Assembly: GCA_050732995.1 (NCBI GenBank) | Contig: JBOHSA010000106.1 | Coordinates: forward strand, 1 to 18,201 | Reading direction: 5' to 3' | Length of the DNA: 18,201 bases | Origin: JBOHSA01 sp050732995 | GTDB taxonomy: Bacteria > Gemmatimonadota > Gemmatimonadetes > Gemmatimonadales > GWC2-71-9 | Part shown: in pieces, positions 6,704-16,560 of the stretch | How positions within the stretch are numbered: the first letter of the stretch is position 1 | Layout of the letters: the number at the start of each line of letters is the position of its first letter | Translations under genes and position numbers: made by a program | The notes under the pieces: generated by a model | What the model saw: only the letters and a program-made list of their open reading frames with translations | Told to the model about the DNA's origin: nothing | Databases searched by the model: none

Positions 6704-8287
6704 ATGCGAGTCTACCTAAATGTAGCGCTCGTGGTTCTCGGCACCGGTGGCTCCGCCGCCGGACAGAGCCTGACGGCGCGAGACTCGGCCCTGCACGCGC
6801 TGAACCGCCTCGCTTACGGGCCGCGCCCGGGCGAGGTGGAGCGCGTGGCGCAGCAGGGCGTGATGCGCTGGATCGAGCGGCAGCTCGCGCCCGACCGGAT
6901 CGCCGACGCTGCGGTGGCCGAGCGGGAGCGGTCGTTCGCGATTCTGGCGCAGGCACCCGAGGACCTCGCCCGCCTGTACGTCGAGGCCCGGCGCGAGCGC
7001 CAGGAGCGCCAGCGCGACATGGCGAACACCGACGCCACCCGCGATCAGATGCCGCGGCCGTCGCCGGAACAGCAGCGCGGCCGCCAGCTCGCGGGCCAAT
7101 TCCAACAGCTGGCCGTGGTGCGCGCCGCCCTGTCCGAGCGGCAACTGCTCGAAGTCATGGCCGACTTCTGGACCAATCACTTCAACGTGTTCCTGGCGAA
7201 AGGGGCCGACCGGTTTCTCACGCCCTCCTACATCGAAGGGACGATCCGCCCGCACGCGCTCGGCCGGTTCGAAGACCTGCTCATCGCCACGGCGCAGAGC
7301 CCGGCGATGCTGTTCTACCTCGACAACGCCCAGAGCGTCGCGCCGGGGTCCGCTCCGCCCGCGTTGCGCCGACACCGGCCCCGACCGCCTGACCGCCTGA
7401 CCGCCCGCATGCCCCAGGGCATCAACGAGAACTACGCGCGCGAGCTGCTCGAGCTCCACACACTCGGTGTGGACGGAGGCTACACGCAGCAGGACGTAGG
7501 CGAGGTGGCGCGCATCTTCACCGGCTGGAGCATCCAGCGCCCGCAGGAGGGCGCGGGCTTCGTGTTCCGCGAGTGGGCCCACGACCGGGGTGAGAAACAG
7601 GTGCTGGGTGTGAGGTTCCGGGGGGGGATGGATGAAGGGATCCGCCTGCTCAAGCTGCTCGCCGGCCACCACGCCACGATGCACCACGTGAGCCGCAAGC
7701 TGTGCGCGCGGTTCGTGAGCGACGACCCTCCCGACGGCTGTATCGACGACGCAGTGGAAGCCTGGCACCACTCGAACGGCGAGATCCGCGCGGTGCTCCG
7801 GGCCATCTTCCACTCGCCCGACTTCTGGGCACCCGCAGCCGCGCGGGCCAAGGTGAAGACCCCGCTCGAGTTCGTCGTGAGCGCGGTCCGTGCCGTCGGC
7901 GCCGATCCCGACACGACGCCGCGCCTGGCGCTCGCGGTCGCCCGCCTCGGCCAGCCGCTGTACCTCCAGGCCGTGCCGACCGGGTATCCCGAAACCCAGG
8001 CCGAGTGGGTCAACAGCGGCGCCCTGCTGAACCGGATGAACTTCGCGGTCGCGCTCGCCGCGGGCCGCCTGCCCGGCGTGGTGCTCGACCTGGAGCCGGT
8101 CGTCCCGCGCGCCACGCAGCCCGCGCAGCTCGTCGATCTCGTGAACGACCGCATCCTCGGCGGCGCCATGTCCGAGCGGACCAAGGCGGTCCTGCGACAG
8201 CAGCTGGCGGACATCACGGATCCAACCGCCGCGCGCGCCTTCGCAGTGGGCCTGGCGATCGGCGGGCCGGATTTTCAGCGGCAATAG
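6704..8287 (+). CDS. DUF1800 family secreted protein
   Basis: Protein of 527 residues with a short hydrophobic leader (residues 1-20, cleavage near SAAG-Q). DUF1800 landmarks are clear: ALHALNRLAYGPRPGEVERV (29-48), VMADFWTNHFNVF (151-163), GINENYARELLELHTLGVDGGYT in part (239-261) and IFTGW (271-275). The biochemical function of the family is unknown; members are exported and nearly always sit next to a DUF1501 gene, as here. Residues about 212-236 are a Pro/Arg-rich variable loop before the conserved NENYARELLE motif. ATG 6704 is chosen because it begins the signal peptide; no strong ribosome site is adjacent. The stop lies 34 bases before the DUF1501 start, consistent with an operon. Confidence 0.9.
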   Translation: MRVYLNVALVVLGTGGSAAGQSLTARDSALHALNRLAYGPRPGEVERVAQQGVMRWIERQLAPDRIADAAVAERERSFAILAQAPEDLARLYVEARRERQERQRDMANTDATRDQMPRPSPEQQRGRQLAGQFQQLAVVRAALSERQLLEVMADFWTNHFNVFLAKGADRFLTPSYIEGTIRPHALGRFEDLLIATAQSPAMLFYLDNAQSVAPGSAPPALRRHRPRPPDRLTARMPQGINENYARELLELHTLGVDGGYTQQDVGEVARIFTGWSIQRPQEGAGFVFREWAHDRGEKQVLGVRFRGGMDEGIRLLKLLAGHHATMHHVSRKLCARFVSDDPPDGCIDDAVEAWHHSNGEIRAVLRAIFHSPDFWAPAAARAKVKTPLEFVVSAVRAVGADPDTTPRLALAVARLGQPLYLQAVPTGYPETQAEWVNSGALLNRMNFAVALAAGRLPGVVLDLEPVVPRATQPAQLVDLVNDRILGGAMSERTKAVLRQQLADITDPTAARAFAVGLAIGGPDFQRQ

Positions 8288-8291
8288 CGTC

Positions 8292-8308
8292 GACGGAAGG
8301 ACGGAAAG
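8292..8308 (+). repeat. Purine-rich tandem motif, copy 1
   Basis: GACGGAAGGACGGAAAG is an imperfect tandem of GGACGGAA in the gap between the DUF1800 and DUF1501 genes. Its reverse complement recurs at 8421-8445, inside the start of the DUF1501 gene. The similar string GGGAGGACGGGGAA occurs at 2251-2264. It looks like a dispersed short repeat of this genome. Confidence 0.6.
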
Positions 8309-8321
8309 TGAGAGCTCCGGC

Positions 8322-9578
8322 ATGACGATCTCGAGACGGTTGTTCGTGAGGTCGGGCGGGCTGGCCCTCGTCAGCCTGGGCCTGGATCCGCTGTTTCTCG
8401 CCCGGGCGGCGTACGCCACGTTCCGTCCTTCCGCCTTTCCGTCCTCCCGCCGGATTCTGGTCTGTCTCTTCCAGCGCGGCGCCGTGGACGGGCTGAACAT
8501 GATCGTGCCGCACGGCGAGGCGCTGTACTACCGGGAGCGCCCGCGCATCGCCATCCCCGCGAAGGACGTGATCGATCTCGACGGGCACTTTGGGCTGCAC
8601 CCGAGCCTCGCGCCGCTCAAACCCCTGTGGGACAACAAGAGCCTCGCGGCGATCCACGCCGTCGGGTCTCCGGACGCCACCCGCAGCCACTTCGACGCGC
8701 AGGACTACATGGAATCGGGGACCCCGGGGCTGAAGGCGACGCGGGACGGGTGGCTCAACCGCTACTGCCAGCACGACCGGGAGCACGCCGAGACGCCGTT
8801 CCGCGCGGTCGCGTTCGGCCCCCAGCTCCCTCGGATCCTCGCCGGGTCGGCGCCGAGCCTCGCGATCGACGACCTGCGGGCGTTCGGCCTGCGGGCGCCC
8901 CAGGAGGCCGCCCGCGACCGGCTGACGCGCGCGTTCGAGGCGTTGTACGAGGGCTCGGCCACGGGGTTGGTCGCGTCCTCGTCGGAGGAAGGGTTCGAGG
9001 CGGTGCGCATGCTCCAGCAGGTCAACCCGACCCGGTACGAGCCGGCGAACGGCGCCGAGTACCCGCGCGGCCGGTTGGGCCAATCCCTGCTCCAGATCGC
9101 CCAGCTCATCAAGGCGAACGTGGGGCTCGAGATCGCCTTCGCCGACGTGGGCGGCTGGGACACGCACGTGAATCAGGGCGCCAGCGAGGGCCAGCTCGCC
9201 GCCCGGCTCCGCGAGCTGGGCCAGGCGCTCGCGGCCTTCGCGCGCGACCTGGGCGAGGGGATGCGCGATGTGGTGGTACTCACCATGTCCGAGTTCGGGC
9301 GCACGGTGCGCGAGAACGGCAACAGCGGCACCGACCACGGCCGCGCGACGGCGATGTTGGCCCTGGGAGGCGGCGTGAACGGCGGCCGGGTCCTGGGCCG
9401 TTGGCCCGGCCTCGATCCCGCCCGCCGGTTCGAGGGCCGGGATGTGGCGGTGACCACCGATTTCCGCGACCTGTTCGCGGAAGTGCTCGCCCGGCACCTG
9501 GGGGCGCCGGACGTGGCTCCGGTGTTCCCGGGGTATACGCCAGACCCGGGCAGGTTCCTGGGCGCCATCACAGGCTGA
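8322..9578 (+). CDS. DUF1501 family secreted protein with Tat-type leader
   Basis: Protein of 418 residues. The N-terminus SRRLFVRSG (4-12) followed by GLALVSLGLDPLFLARAAYA is a twin-arginine-type signal, so export in folded form is likely. Family motifs are RRILVCLFQRGAVDGLNM (43-60), GGWDTHVNQG (around residues 278-287), SEFGRTVRENGNSGTDHGRA (about 323-341) and LGRWPGL. The family shares an alkaline-phosphatase/sulfatase-like fold and has no firmly assigned activity. It is the partner of the upstream DUF1800 gene. Residues 33-44 (TFRPSAFPSSRR) are encoded by the inverse of the dispersed GGACGGAA repeat at 8421-8449 and sit between the signal and the first strand, where insertions would be tolerated. 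ATG 8322 begins the Tat signal. Confidence 0.9.
   Translation: MTISRRLFVRSGGLALVSLGLDPLFLARAAYATFRPSAFPSSRRILVCLFQRGAVDGLNMIVPHGEALYYRERPRIAIPAKDVIDLDGHFGLHPSLAPLKPLWDNKSLAAIHAVGSPDATRSHFDAQDYMESGTPGLKATRDGWLNRYCQHDREHAETPFRAVAFGPQLPRILAGSAPSLAIDDLRAFGLRAPQEAARDRLTRAFEALYEGSATGLVASSSEEGFEAVRMLQQVNPTRYEPANGAEYPRGRLGQSLLQIAQLIKANVGLEIAFADVGGWDTHVNQGASEGQLAARLRELGQALAAFARDLGEGMRDVVVLTMSEFGRTVRENGNSGTDHGRATAMLALGGGVNGGRVLGRWPGLDPARRFEGRDVAVTTDFRDLFAEVLARHLGAPDVAPVFPGYTPDPGRFLGAITG
8421..8449 (-). repeat. Purine-rich tandem motif, inverted copies inside a coding region
   Basis: TTCCGTCCTTCCG (8421-8433) and CTTTCCGTCCTCCCG (8435-8449) are reverse complements of parts of the repeat at 8292-8308 (13 and 11 bases exact). 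They lie within codons 34-43 of the DUF1501 gene. A transcript could pair the two copies into a hairpin with the DUF1501 start codon in its loop. Confidence 0.55.
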
Positions 9579-9603
9579 ACTGCGTAGGGTAGACAGACGT
9601 AAC

Positions 9604-9632
9604 TACGGCTTGGTGTCTTTCCCTTACGGCTT
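9604..9632 (+). promoter_or_regulatory. Direct repeat TACGGCTT with 21-base period before a sensor kinase
   Basis: TACGGCTT occurs at 9604-9611 and again at 9625-9632, two helical turns apart, in the 77-base gap before the kinase. It could bind a dimeric activator. TATTCT at 9642-9647 is -10-like and lies only eight bases before the GTG start, so a leaderless or very short leader transcript is possible. No -35 box at good spacing was found. Confidence 0.25.
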
Positions 9633-9655
9633 CCCCGTACGTATTCTTTGTTCTT

Positions 9656-11599
9656 GTGAACGACCTCACCCTTCAGCTGATCGCGGCAGCGGGGCGCGCG
9701 AAGCAGACCCGGCAGTTCTGGGAGGTGGCCGCCACGCTCCTGCGCGGCTGGGCGGGGGACGCGGGCGTGGTCCTGCGCTACGCGGGCACGAAGGAATCGG
9801 GGGTCGTGACGGCCGGCCCGCCCGGCGCGGGCTCGCCGCAGAAGGCCGAATGGCACGACGCGGAAGGGCGCCGCGTCGAGTTGGAGGTCACGGGCGCCCG
9901 TCCCGATCTGACGGCGGCCGACCTGCGGGCTGGGGTCGAGCTCGTGGCCAGCCTCGCGGTGATGGCCGGCCGCCGGGCCAACCTCGAGCGCGAGCGGCGG
10001 TTGGGGACGTTCCTGGTCGAGCTCTCACGCTGGCTCCTCGCCGCCCCGGAAAAGGATCTTCTGCTCCGCTACACGCTGCAGAGCGTGATGCGGCTGGTGG
10101 ACGCGCAGGGGGCGTTCGTCGCGCTGCGCGAGGGGGGCGCGAGCGCCAGCGACTCGCTGCGCGTGGCGATGGCGGTGGGGGAGACGGCGCCGCTCCAGGG
10201 GAAGGAGCTCAGCGTCACAACCAGCGTCGCCGGCCGGGTGATCCGGACCGGTGAGGCGCTCATGAGCGCCGACCTCCGGGCCGAGCGGGACACGAGCCCG
10301 ATCGCGCGGTACCTGCAGGACACGATGCGGGGTGGGATGATCGCCCCGCTCCACACCTCGGCGGGCGTGGTGGGCGCGGTGGGTGTGGCGCGCCACCACC
10401 TGCCCGGCGCACCGGCACCCGAGCCTTTCACCCTGCACGAGCTCCATTACTTCACCGCCGTGGCCGCGCACATCGCGGGCGGCCTCGAGCTGTCGCAGGC
10501 CGTGGCGGCCACCCGGGCGGCCGCGGACCGCGCGCGGGCCATGGTGAACGCGAGCCCGCTCCCGATGGCCCTGGTGGATACCGAGGGCGTCGTGCTGCAG
10601 ATCAACCTGGCCGGGGCCCAGGTGTTCGGCCTCGAGACGGAGCAGACCGTACTGGGCCGCCACCTCGACGGCCTGGGCCTCTCGCCCAGCGGGATCCCGC
10701 TGCGGCTCGTCCTCGCCGGCCGCCAGGACGGGGAGCCGTGGCACGGGCGGGTGCTCGTCACCCAGCCCAGCGGAGACCGCCGGATCTGCGACTGCACGGT
10801 GACGGGCCTCACGGGGTTGGGCTCGCGCGACCTGCTGGTGGCGTTGTACGACCGGACGGATGAGCTCCGTGCCCAGCGCGAGCTGATCGCGCGCGAAAAG
10901 CTCGCGACGGTCGGCGAGATCGCGAGCGGCGTCGCCCACGAAGTCAACAACCCGCTCGCGGCGATCCGGATGGAGGCCGAGCTCCTGGCGCGCTCGACGC
11001 GCGACCCCGAGACCACCGCCGCCACGAGCACCATCGTGCGCGAGGTGGACCGCGCGGCGCGGATCGTGCGTAGCCTGCTGCGGCTCGCGCGCCGCGCCGA
11101 CACCGCCCCCACCCGCATCCAGGTCAACGAGCTGGTACGCGACGTCGCCGAGATCCGCCAACGAGTGCTGCGCGCCGACAACGTCGAATTCCGCACCCGG
11201 ATGGATCAGGCGGCCCCGGCGGTGCTCGGCCTCGGCCAGGAGCTGCAGCAGGTGGTGATCAACCTCGTCACCAACGCCGAGCACGCCGTCCGCAAAACCG
11301 GGAGCGGCGAGCGGCCGGCGGTCATTCAGCTCACGACGCAGGCCCGGAACGGCTGGGTTCGGCTCACCGTGGAGGATTCGGGGACCGGCATTCCCCAGGA
11401 CATCCGCGCCCGCATCTTCGATCCGTTCTTCACAACCAAGGGCCCGGACGAGGGCTCCGGTCTCGGTCTCGCGATCTGCCAGCGCGTGGTCGCGGAGGTG
11501 GGTGGGAAGCTCTGGCTGGAAGACTCCGAGGAGCTGGGCGGCGCGAAGTTCGTGGTCGAGCTCCCCACCGCCCCGGACCGGCTCGACGTGATCGGCTGA
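9656..11599 (+). CDS. Soluble GAF-PAS sensor histidine kinase (NtrB-like)
   Basis: Protein of 647 residues without transmembrane segments, so cytoplasmic. A poorly conserved N-terminal region is followed by a GAF-like domain (about 115-285), a PAS domain (about 292-400, MVNASPLPMALVDTEGVVLQ), a HisKA domain with LATVGEIASGVAHEVNNPLA (phospho-acceptor H428) and an HATPase domain with N box INLVTNAEHAV (N540), G1 VEDSGTGIP and the segment FFTTKGPDEGSGLGLAICQ. The HEVNNPL and FFTTK signatures are those of NtrB/AtoS-type kinases, which usually act on sigma-54 activator regulators. No response regulator is nearby, so it is an orphan here. GTG 9656 is the only start that keeps the N-terminal helix; no ribosome-binding sequence precedes it. 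Confidence 0.9.
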   Translation: MNDLTLQLIAAAGRAKQTRQFWEVAATLLRGWAGDAGVVLRYAGTKESGVVTAGPPGAGSPQKAEWHDAEGRRVELEVTGARPDLTAADLRAGVELVASLAVMAGRRANLERERRLGTFLVELSRWLLAAPEKDLLLRYTLQSVMRLVDAQGAFVALREGGASASDSLRVAMAVGETAPLQGKELSVTTSVAGRVIRTGEALMSADLRAERDTSPIARYLQDTMRGGMIAPLHTSAGVVGAVGVARHHLPGAPAPEPFTLHELHYFTAVAAHIAGGLELSQAVAATRAAADRARAMVNASPLPMALVDTEGVVLQINLAGAQVFGLETEQTVLGRHLDGLGLSPSGIPLRLVLAGRQDGEPWHGRVLVTQPSGDRRICDCTVTGLTGLGSRDLLVALYDRTDELRAQRELIAREKLATVGEIASGVAHEVNNPLAAIRMEAELLARSTRDPETTAATSTIVREVDRAARIVRSLLRLARRADTAPTRIQVNELVRDVAEIRQRVLRADNVEFRTRMDQAAPAVLGLGQELQQVVINLVTNAEHAVRKTGSGERPAVIQLTTQARNGWVRLTVEDSGTGIPQDIRARIFDPFFTTKGPDEGSGLGLAICQRVVAEVGGKLWLEDSEELGGAKFVVELPTAPDRLDVIG

Positions 11600-11603
11600 G
11601 CCG

Positions 11604-11975
11604 CTACGCCTCGAGGATCCGCTGGCGGTAGCGCACCAGCGTCACGAGCCCCAGGACGCCGATCCCGACGAGCAGCAGGGACAGCCGCCAGTCGAGGTCG
11701 AACACCAGGGTGCCGAGCACCCCGGCAGCGGTGTAAGCCAGGCTCGCGACCAGCCCCAGCATCACGACTTCCTTGCGCGCCATCAGAATGCCGAACACAT
11801 AGCCCCAGCTGAACCCCGCCAGGAGCAGGAAGACGATCGCGTTGGGGAACACCTTTTCCCAGAAGTCGACGAGATTGAGCGCGCCGGCGAACAGGCAAAA
11901 CAGGCCGATCACCGAGTGGGTGGCCAGGTGCAGGGCCAGGGGCAGCGGCAGGGTGCCCATGCGGTTGAAGGTCAT
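11604..11975 (-). CDS. Small polytopic membrane protein
   Basis: Hydrophobic protein of 123 residues from ATG 11975 (MTFNRMGTLPLPLALHLATH). Four hydrophobic segments can be seen: HSVIGLFCLFAGALNLVDFW, NAIVFLLLAGFSWGYVFGIL, VVMLGLVASLAYTAAGVLGTLVF in part, and LSLLLVGIGVLGLVTLV. No known motif was recognised. The frame remains open to GTG 12002, but that extension runs into the repeat at 12007-12044. ATG 11960 is another possible start. TATTTTAT directly upstream (11981-11988 on the plus strand, reversed) looks like a -10 box very close to ATG 11975. It is convergent with the kinase, with a gap of 4 bases. Confidence 0.75.
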   Translation of the reverse strand: MTFNRMGTLPLPLALHLATHSVIGLFCLFAGALNLVDFWEKVFPNAIVFLLLAGFSWGYVFGILMARKEVVMLGLVASLAYTAAGVLGTLVFDLDWRLSLLLVGIGVLGLVTLVRYRQRILEA

Positions 11976-12006
11976 ACTGATAAAATAGACGCGTAGGCGC
12001 ACAGGC

Positions 12007-12044
12007 GCTAAGGGGCTGAGACGCTAAGGGGCTAAAGGGCTAAG
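12007..12044. repeat. GCTAAGGGGCT direct repeats
   Basis: GCTAAGGGGCT occurs at 12007-12017 and 12023-12033, followed by the shorter AAAGGGCTAAG (12034-12044). The cluster fills the gap between the divergent membrane-protein and GNAT genes and ends five bases before the GNAT start. It resembles simple intergenic repeats of high-GC environmental genomes; function unknown. Confidence 0.6.
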
Positions 12045-12048
12045 CGAG

Positions 12049-12558
12049 ATGCAGGCGACACGCACATATCTGGAGCTGCGGAGCCCGACTGACTTTCGAC
12101 CCGCGTTCGGGCAGTTCACCGATCTGCGCGTCGAGCGCGTGCATCGGCCGCTTCCCGATCTCTACCGTCGGCTCTACCGCACCGTGGGCGAGGCGTTCCA
12201 CTGGCGGGACCGCTGGGATTGGACGGACGCCGAGATCGGGGCGCACCTCGCCCGACCGGAGATCACGCTCCACGTGGCGACCCAGGCCGGGGATGGTGCC
12301 ATCGCCGGCTGGTACGAGCTGCGCCGCGTGGCCGAAGACGACTCGGTGGAGATCGCCTATTTCGGGCTGTTCCCCGACGCGATCGGCCGCGGGCTCGGCA
12401 AGCATCTGCTGTCGTGCGCGGTGCGCGACGCCTGGGCCCTGAACCCGGCGCGGGTCTGGCTGCACACCTGCACGCTCGACCATCCGCATGCCCTGCCGAA
12501 CTACGAGGCCCGCGGATTCCGGCGGTACAAGACGGAGATCTATGAGGTAGAGGGGTAA
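12049..12558 (+). CDS. GNAT family N-acetyltransferase
   Basis: Protein of 169 residues with the GNAT fold, expected to transfer an acetyl group from acetyl-CoA to an amine. The acetyl-CoA loop is FPDAIGRGLGKHLLSCAV (108-125, with GRGLG at 113-117), preceded by the strand VEIAYFGLF. The C-terminal motif B region is VWLHTCTLDHPHALPNYEARGF with the typical N-Y-E-x-x-GF ending. Substrate cannot be named; small-molecule or RimI-like protein acetylation are both possible. The start ATG is preceded by GCGAG rather than a strong ribosome site. Confidence 0.88.
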   Translation: MQATRTYLELRSPTDFRPAFGQFTDLRVERVHRPLPDLYRRLYRTVGEAFHWRDRWDWTDAEIGAHLARPEITLHVATQAGDGAIAGWYELRRVAEDDSVEIAYFGLFPDAIGRGLGKHLLSCAVRDAWALNPARVWLHTCTLDHPHALPNYEARGFRRYKTEIYEVEG

Positions 12559-12559
12559 T

Positions 12560-12650
12560 TGCGGATTGCGGATTGCGGAGTTTACATGGAAGGCTGAGTC
12601 GCCGATCGACCCGCCATATCAAATCCGCATTCCACAATCCGCAATCCGCA
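12560..12650. repeat. REP-like inverted repeat built from GCGGATT units
   Basis: The left arm (12560-12575) is a tandem of TGCGGAT; the right arm (12635-12650) is its exact 16-base reverse complement, with 59 bases between. A further inverted unit AATCCGCAT lies inside the loop at 12622-12630. The element starts right after the GNAT stop and ends 13 bases before the next start, so it fills the gap. It could form a stable RNA hairpin acting as terminator or processing site, and looks like a dispersed intergenic repeat. Confidence 0.7.
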
Positions 12651-12663
12651 TTAGATTCACCGC

Positions 12664-13034
12664 GTGAACATCACCATCCCGCGCAAGTGGCTCATCATCG
12701 GCGGCGCCATCCTCACGCCGATCGTGCTGCTGTTCCTCTATACGTGGTCGGTGCTCGCCTGGAGCTACTCCGAGGGCGAGCGGGCCGGCTACGTGCAGAA
12801 GTTCTCCAAGAAGGGTTGGGTCTGCAAGACGTGGGAGGGGGAGCTGGCGATGGTCTCGATCCCAGGCACGATGCCGGAGAAGTTCTACTTCAGCGTCCGG
12901 GACGACGGCGTCGCCGAGCGGATCAACCAGTCCATGGGCAAGCGCGTCTCGCTGAGCTACGAGCAGCACCCGGGCGTCCCGACGAGCTGCTTCGGGGAGA
13001 CCGACTACTTCGTGTACGACGTGAAGGTCGTGGA

Positions 13035-13038
<4 letters not shown>
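12664..13038 (+). CDS. Small single-pass membrane protein, unknown function
   Basis: Protein of 124 residues from GTG 12664. It starts MNITIPRKW, then has one transmembrane segment (about residues 10-33), followed by a 90-residue soluble domain beginning SEGERAGYVQKFSKKGWVCK. The GERAG-x-x-x-KFSKKG pattern recalls a family of small bacterial proteins sometimes mislabelled 6-phosphogluconate dehydrogenase; this is from memory and no enzyme motif is visible. The two Cys (in WVCKTW and TSCFGE) might form a disulfide if the domain is outside. The stop TGA overlaps the start ATG of the aconitase gene (ATGA, 13035-13038), so the two are co-translated. Confidence 0.8.
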
Positions 13039-15818
<2,780 letters not shown>

Positions 15819-15823
15819 GACAA

Positions 15824-15846
15824 GGGCCCGGCGCGCAGCCGGGCCC
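15824..15846. terminator. Bidirectional terminator hairpin after acnA
   Basis: GGGCCCGGC (15824-15832) and GCCGGGCCC (15838-15846) form a perfect 9-bp stem with loop GCGCA, 5 bases after the acnA stop and 24 bases from the end of the convergent outer-membrane gene. There is no T tract, so it may be a GC-rich terminator of the kind common in high-GC genomes. Confidence 0.75.
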
Positions 15847-15870
15847 CGGTGCCCCAGGTTCAGGTGAATC

Positions 15871-16491
15871 CTACCGCGCGGCGCCACCGACCATGAACGA
15901 GACCCCGACGCGGAACTGGAAGACCGTCCCGTTCGAGTCGGAATTCGGGATGGTCGTTCCGTCGGCGTCGATGTCCCCCAGCGAGACGGAATGGAACACC
16001 GCACCGAGATCGAGCGACGTCGAGGACGAGAGGCTGACCAACACTCCGCCGCCTGCGCCGAAGGCGAAACCGGACGATGTCAACTTGTTGGCGTCGGGTG
16101 TCCCATCGCCATCGAAGTCCGGGTCACTCACCCTGCCTTGAACCCAACCCCCGCGCCCGGCGACGTAAGGCGTAGCCTTGCCCGACGCCGTCGCGAACAT
16201 GTACCGGCCCTCGGCGATGAGGCCGAGGATCTTGACGCTGGCGGCAAGATTGTCCTGGTTGTGGCTCGAGTACTGGACCCCACCCCCGAGCTTCACGACC
16301 TTGCCGGCGGAGAACATCACCTTGGCCTCCCCGCCGAAGCCCGCGTCCGTACCCTCGAAATCGTCCCCGCTGAGGCTGAGGAACTGGCCACCGACGCCGA
16401 TCGACACCTGGGCGCCGGCGCGCGCGGGCGTGAAGCAGAGCAGGGCGACGACGACCGACACCACCAGAGACAGTAGCTTGGCTGAGCGCAT
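15871..16491 (-). CDS. Outer-membrane beta-barrel protein (OmpA/OmpW-like porin fold)
   Basis: Protein of 206 residues. ATG 16491 is preceded by a perfect AGGAGG four bases upstream (16496-16501), which decides the start. The signal peptide is MRSAKLLSLVVSVVVALLCF and following, with cleavage near AGA-Q (about residue 27). The remainder alternates amphipathic strands with glycines (VSIGVGGQFLSLSG, VVKLGGGVQYSSHN, GFAFGAGGGVLVSLS, FQFRVGVSFMVGG), which fits an eight-strand barrel. One loop reads DPDFDGDGTPDANK, a calcium-loop-like acidic pattern, and another DIDADGTTIPNSDSNG. Likely role is a structural or minor porin; no substrate can be inferred. It is transcribed toward acnA. Confidence 0.85.
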   Translation of the reverse strand: MRSAKLLSLVVSVVVALLCFTPARAGAQVSIGVGGQFLSLSGDDFEGTDAGFGGEAKVMFSAGKVVKLGGGVQYSSHNQDNLAASVKILGLIAEGRYMFATASGKATPYVAGRGGWVQGRVSDPDFDGDGTPDANKLTSSGFAFGAGGGVLVSLSSSTSLDLGAVFHSVSLGDIDADGTTIPNSDSNGTVFQFRVGVSFMVGGAAR

Positions 16492-16495
16492 GGTG

Positions 16496-16501
16496 CCTCC
16501 T
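16496..16501 (-). promoter_or_regulatory. Strong Shine-Dalgarno site AGGAGG
   Basis: Perfect AGGAGG on the minus strand, four bases from ATG 16491. It fixes the start of the outer-membrane protein and rejects the upstream in-frame start at 16518. Confidence 0.85.
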
Positions 16502-16560
16502 GGCCTTAGGGTGTGCACAGACGCGACTCCTAGACTACGGTTGACTTTGGTCTGCCGTTG

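Noticed and set aside
12560..12650. CRISPR array or tRNA in the repeat-rich gap
   Set aside because: The units are inverted and only 7-16 bases with no regular spacers, and no cloverleaf can be drawn.
12573..13034. N-terminal extension of aconitase
   Set aside because: It covers the small membrane protein in another frame and the inverted repeat; aconitase homology begins just after ATG 13035.
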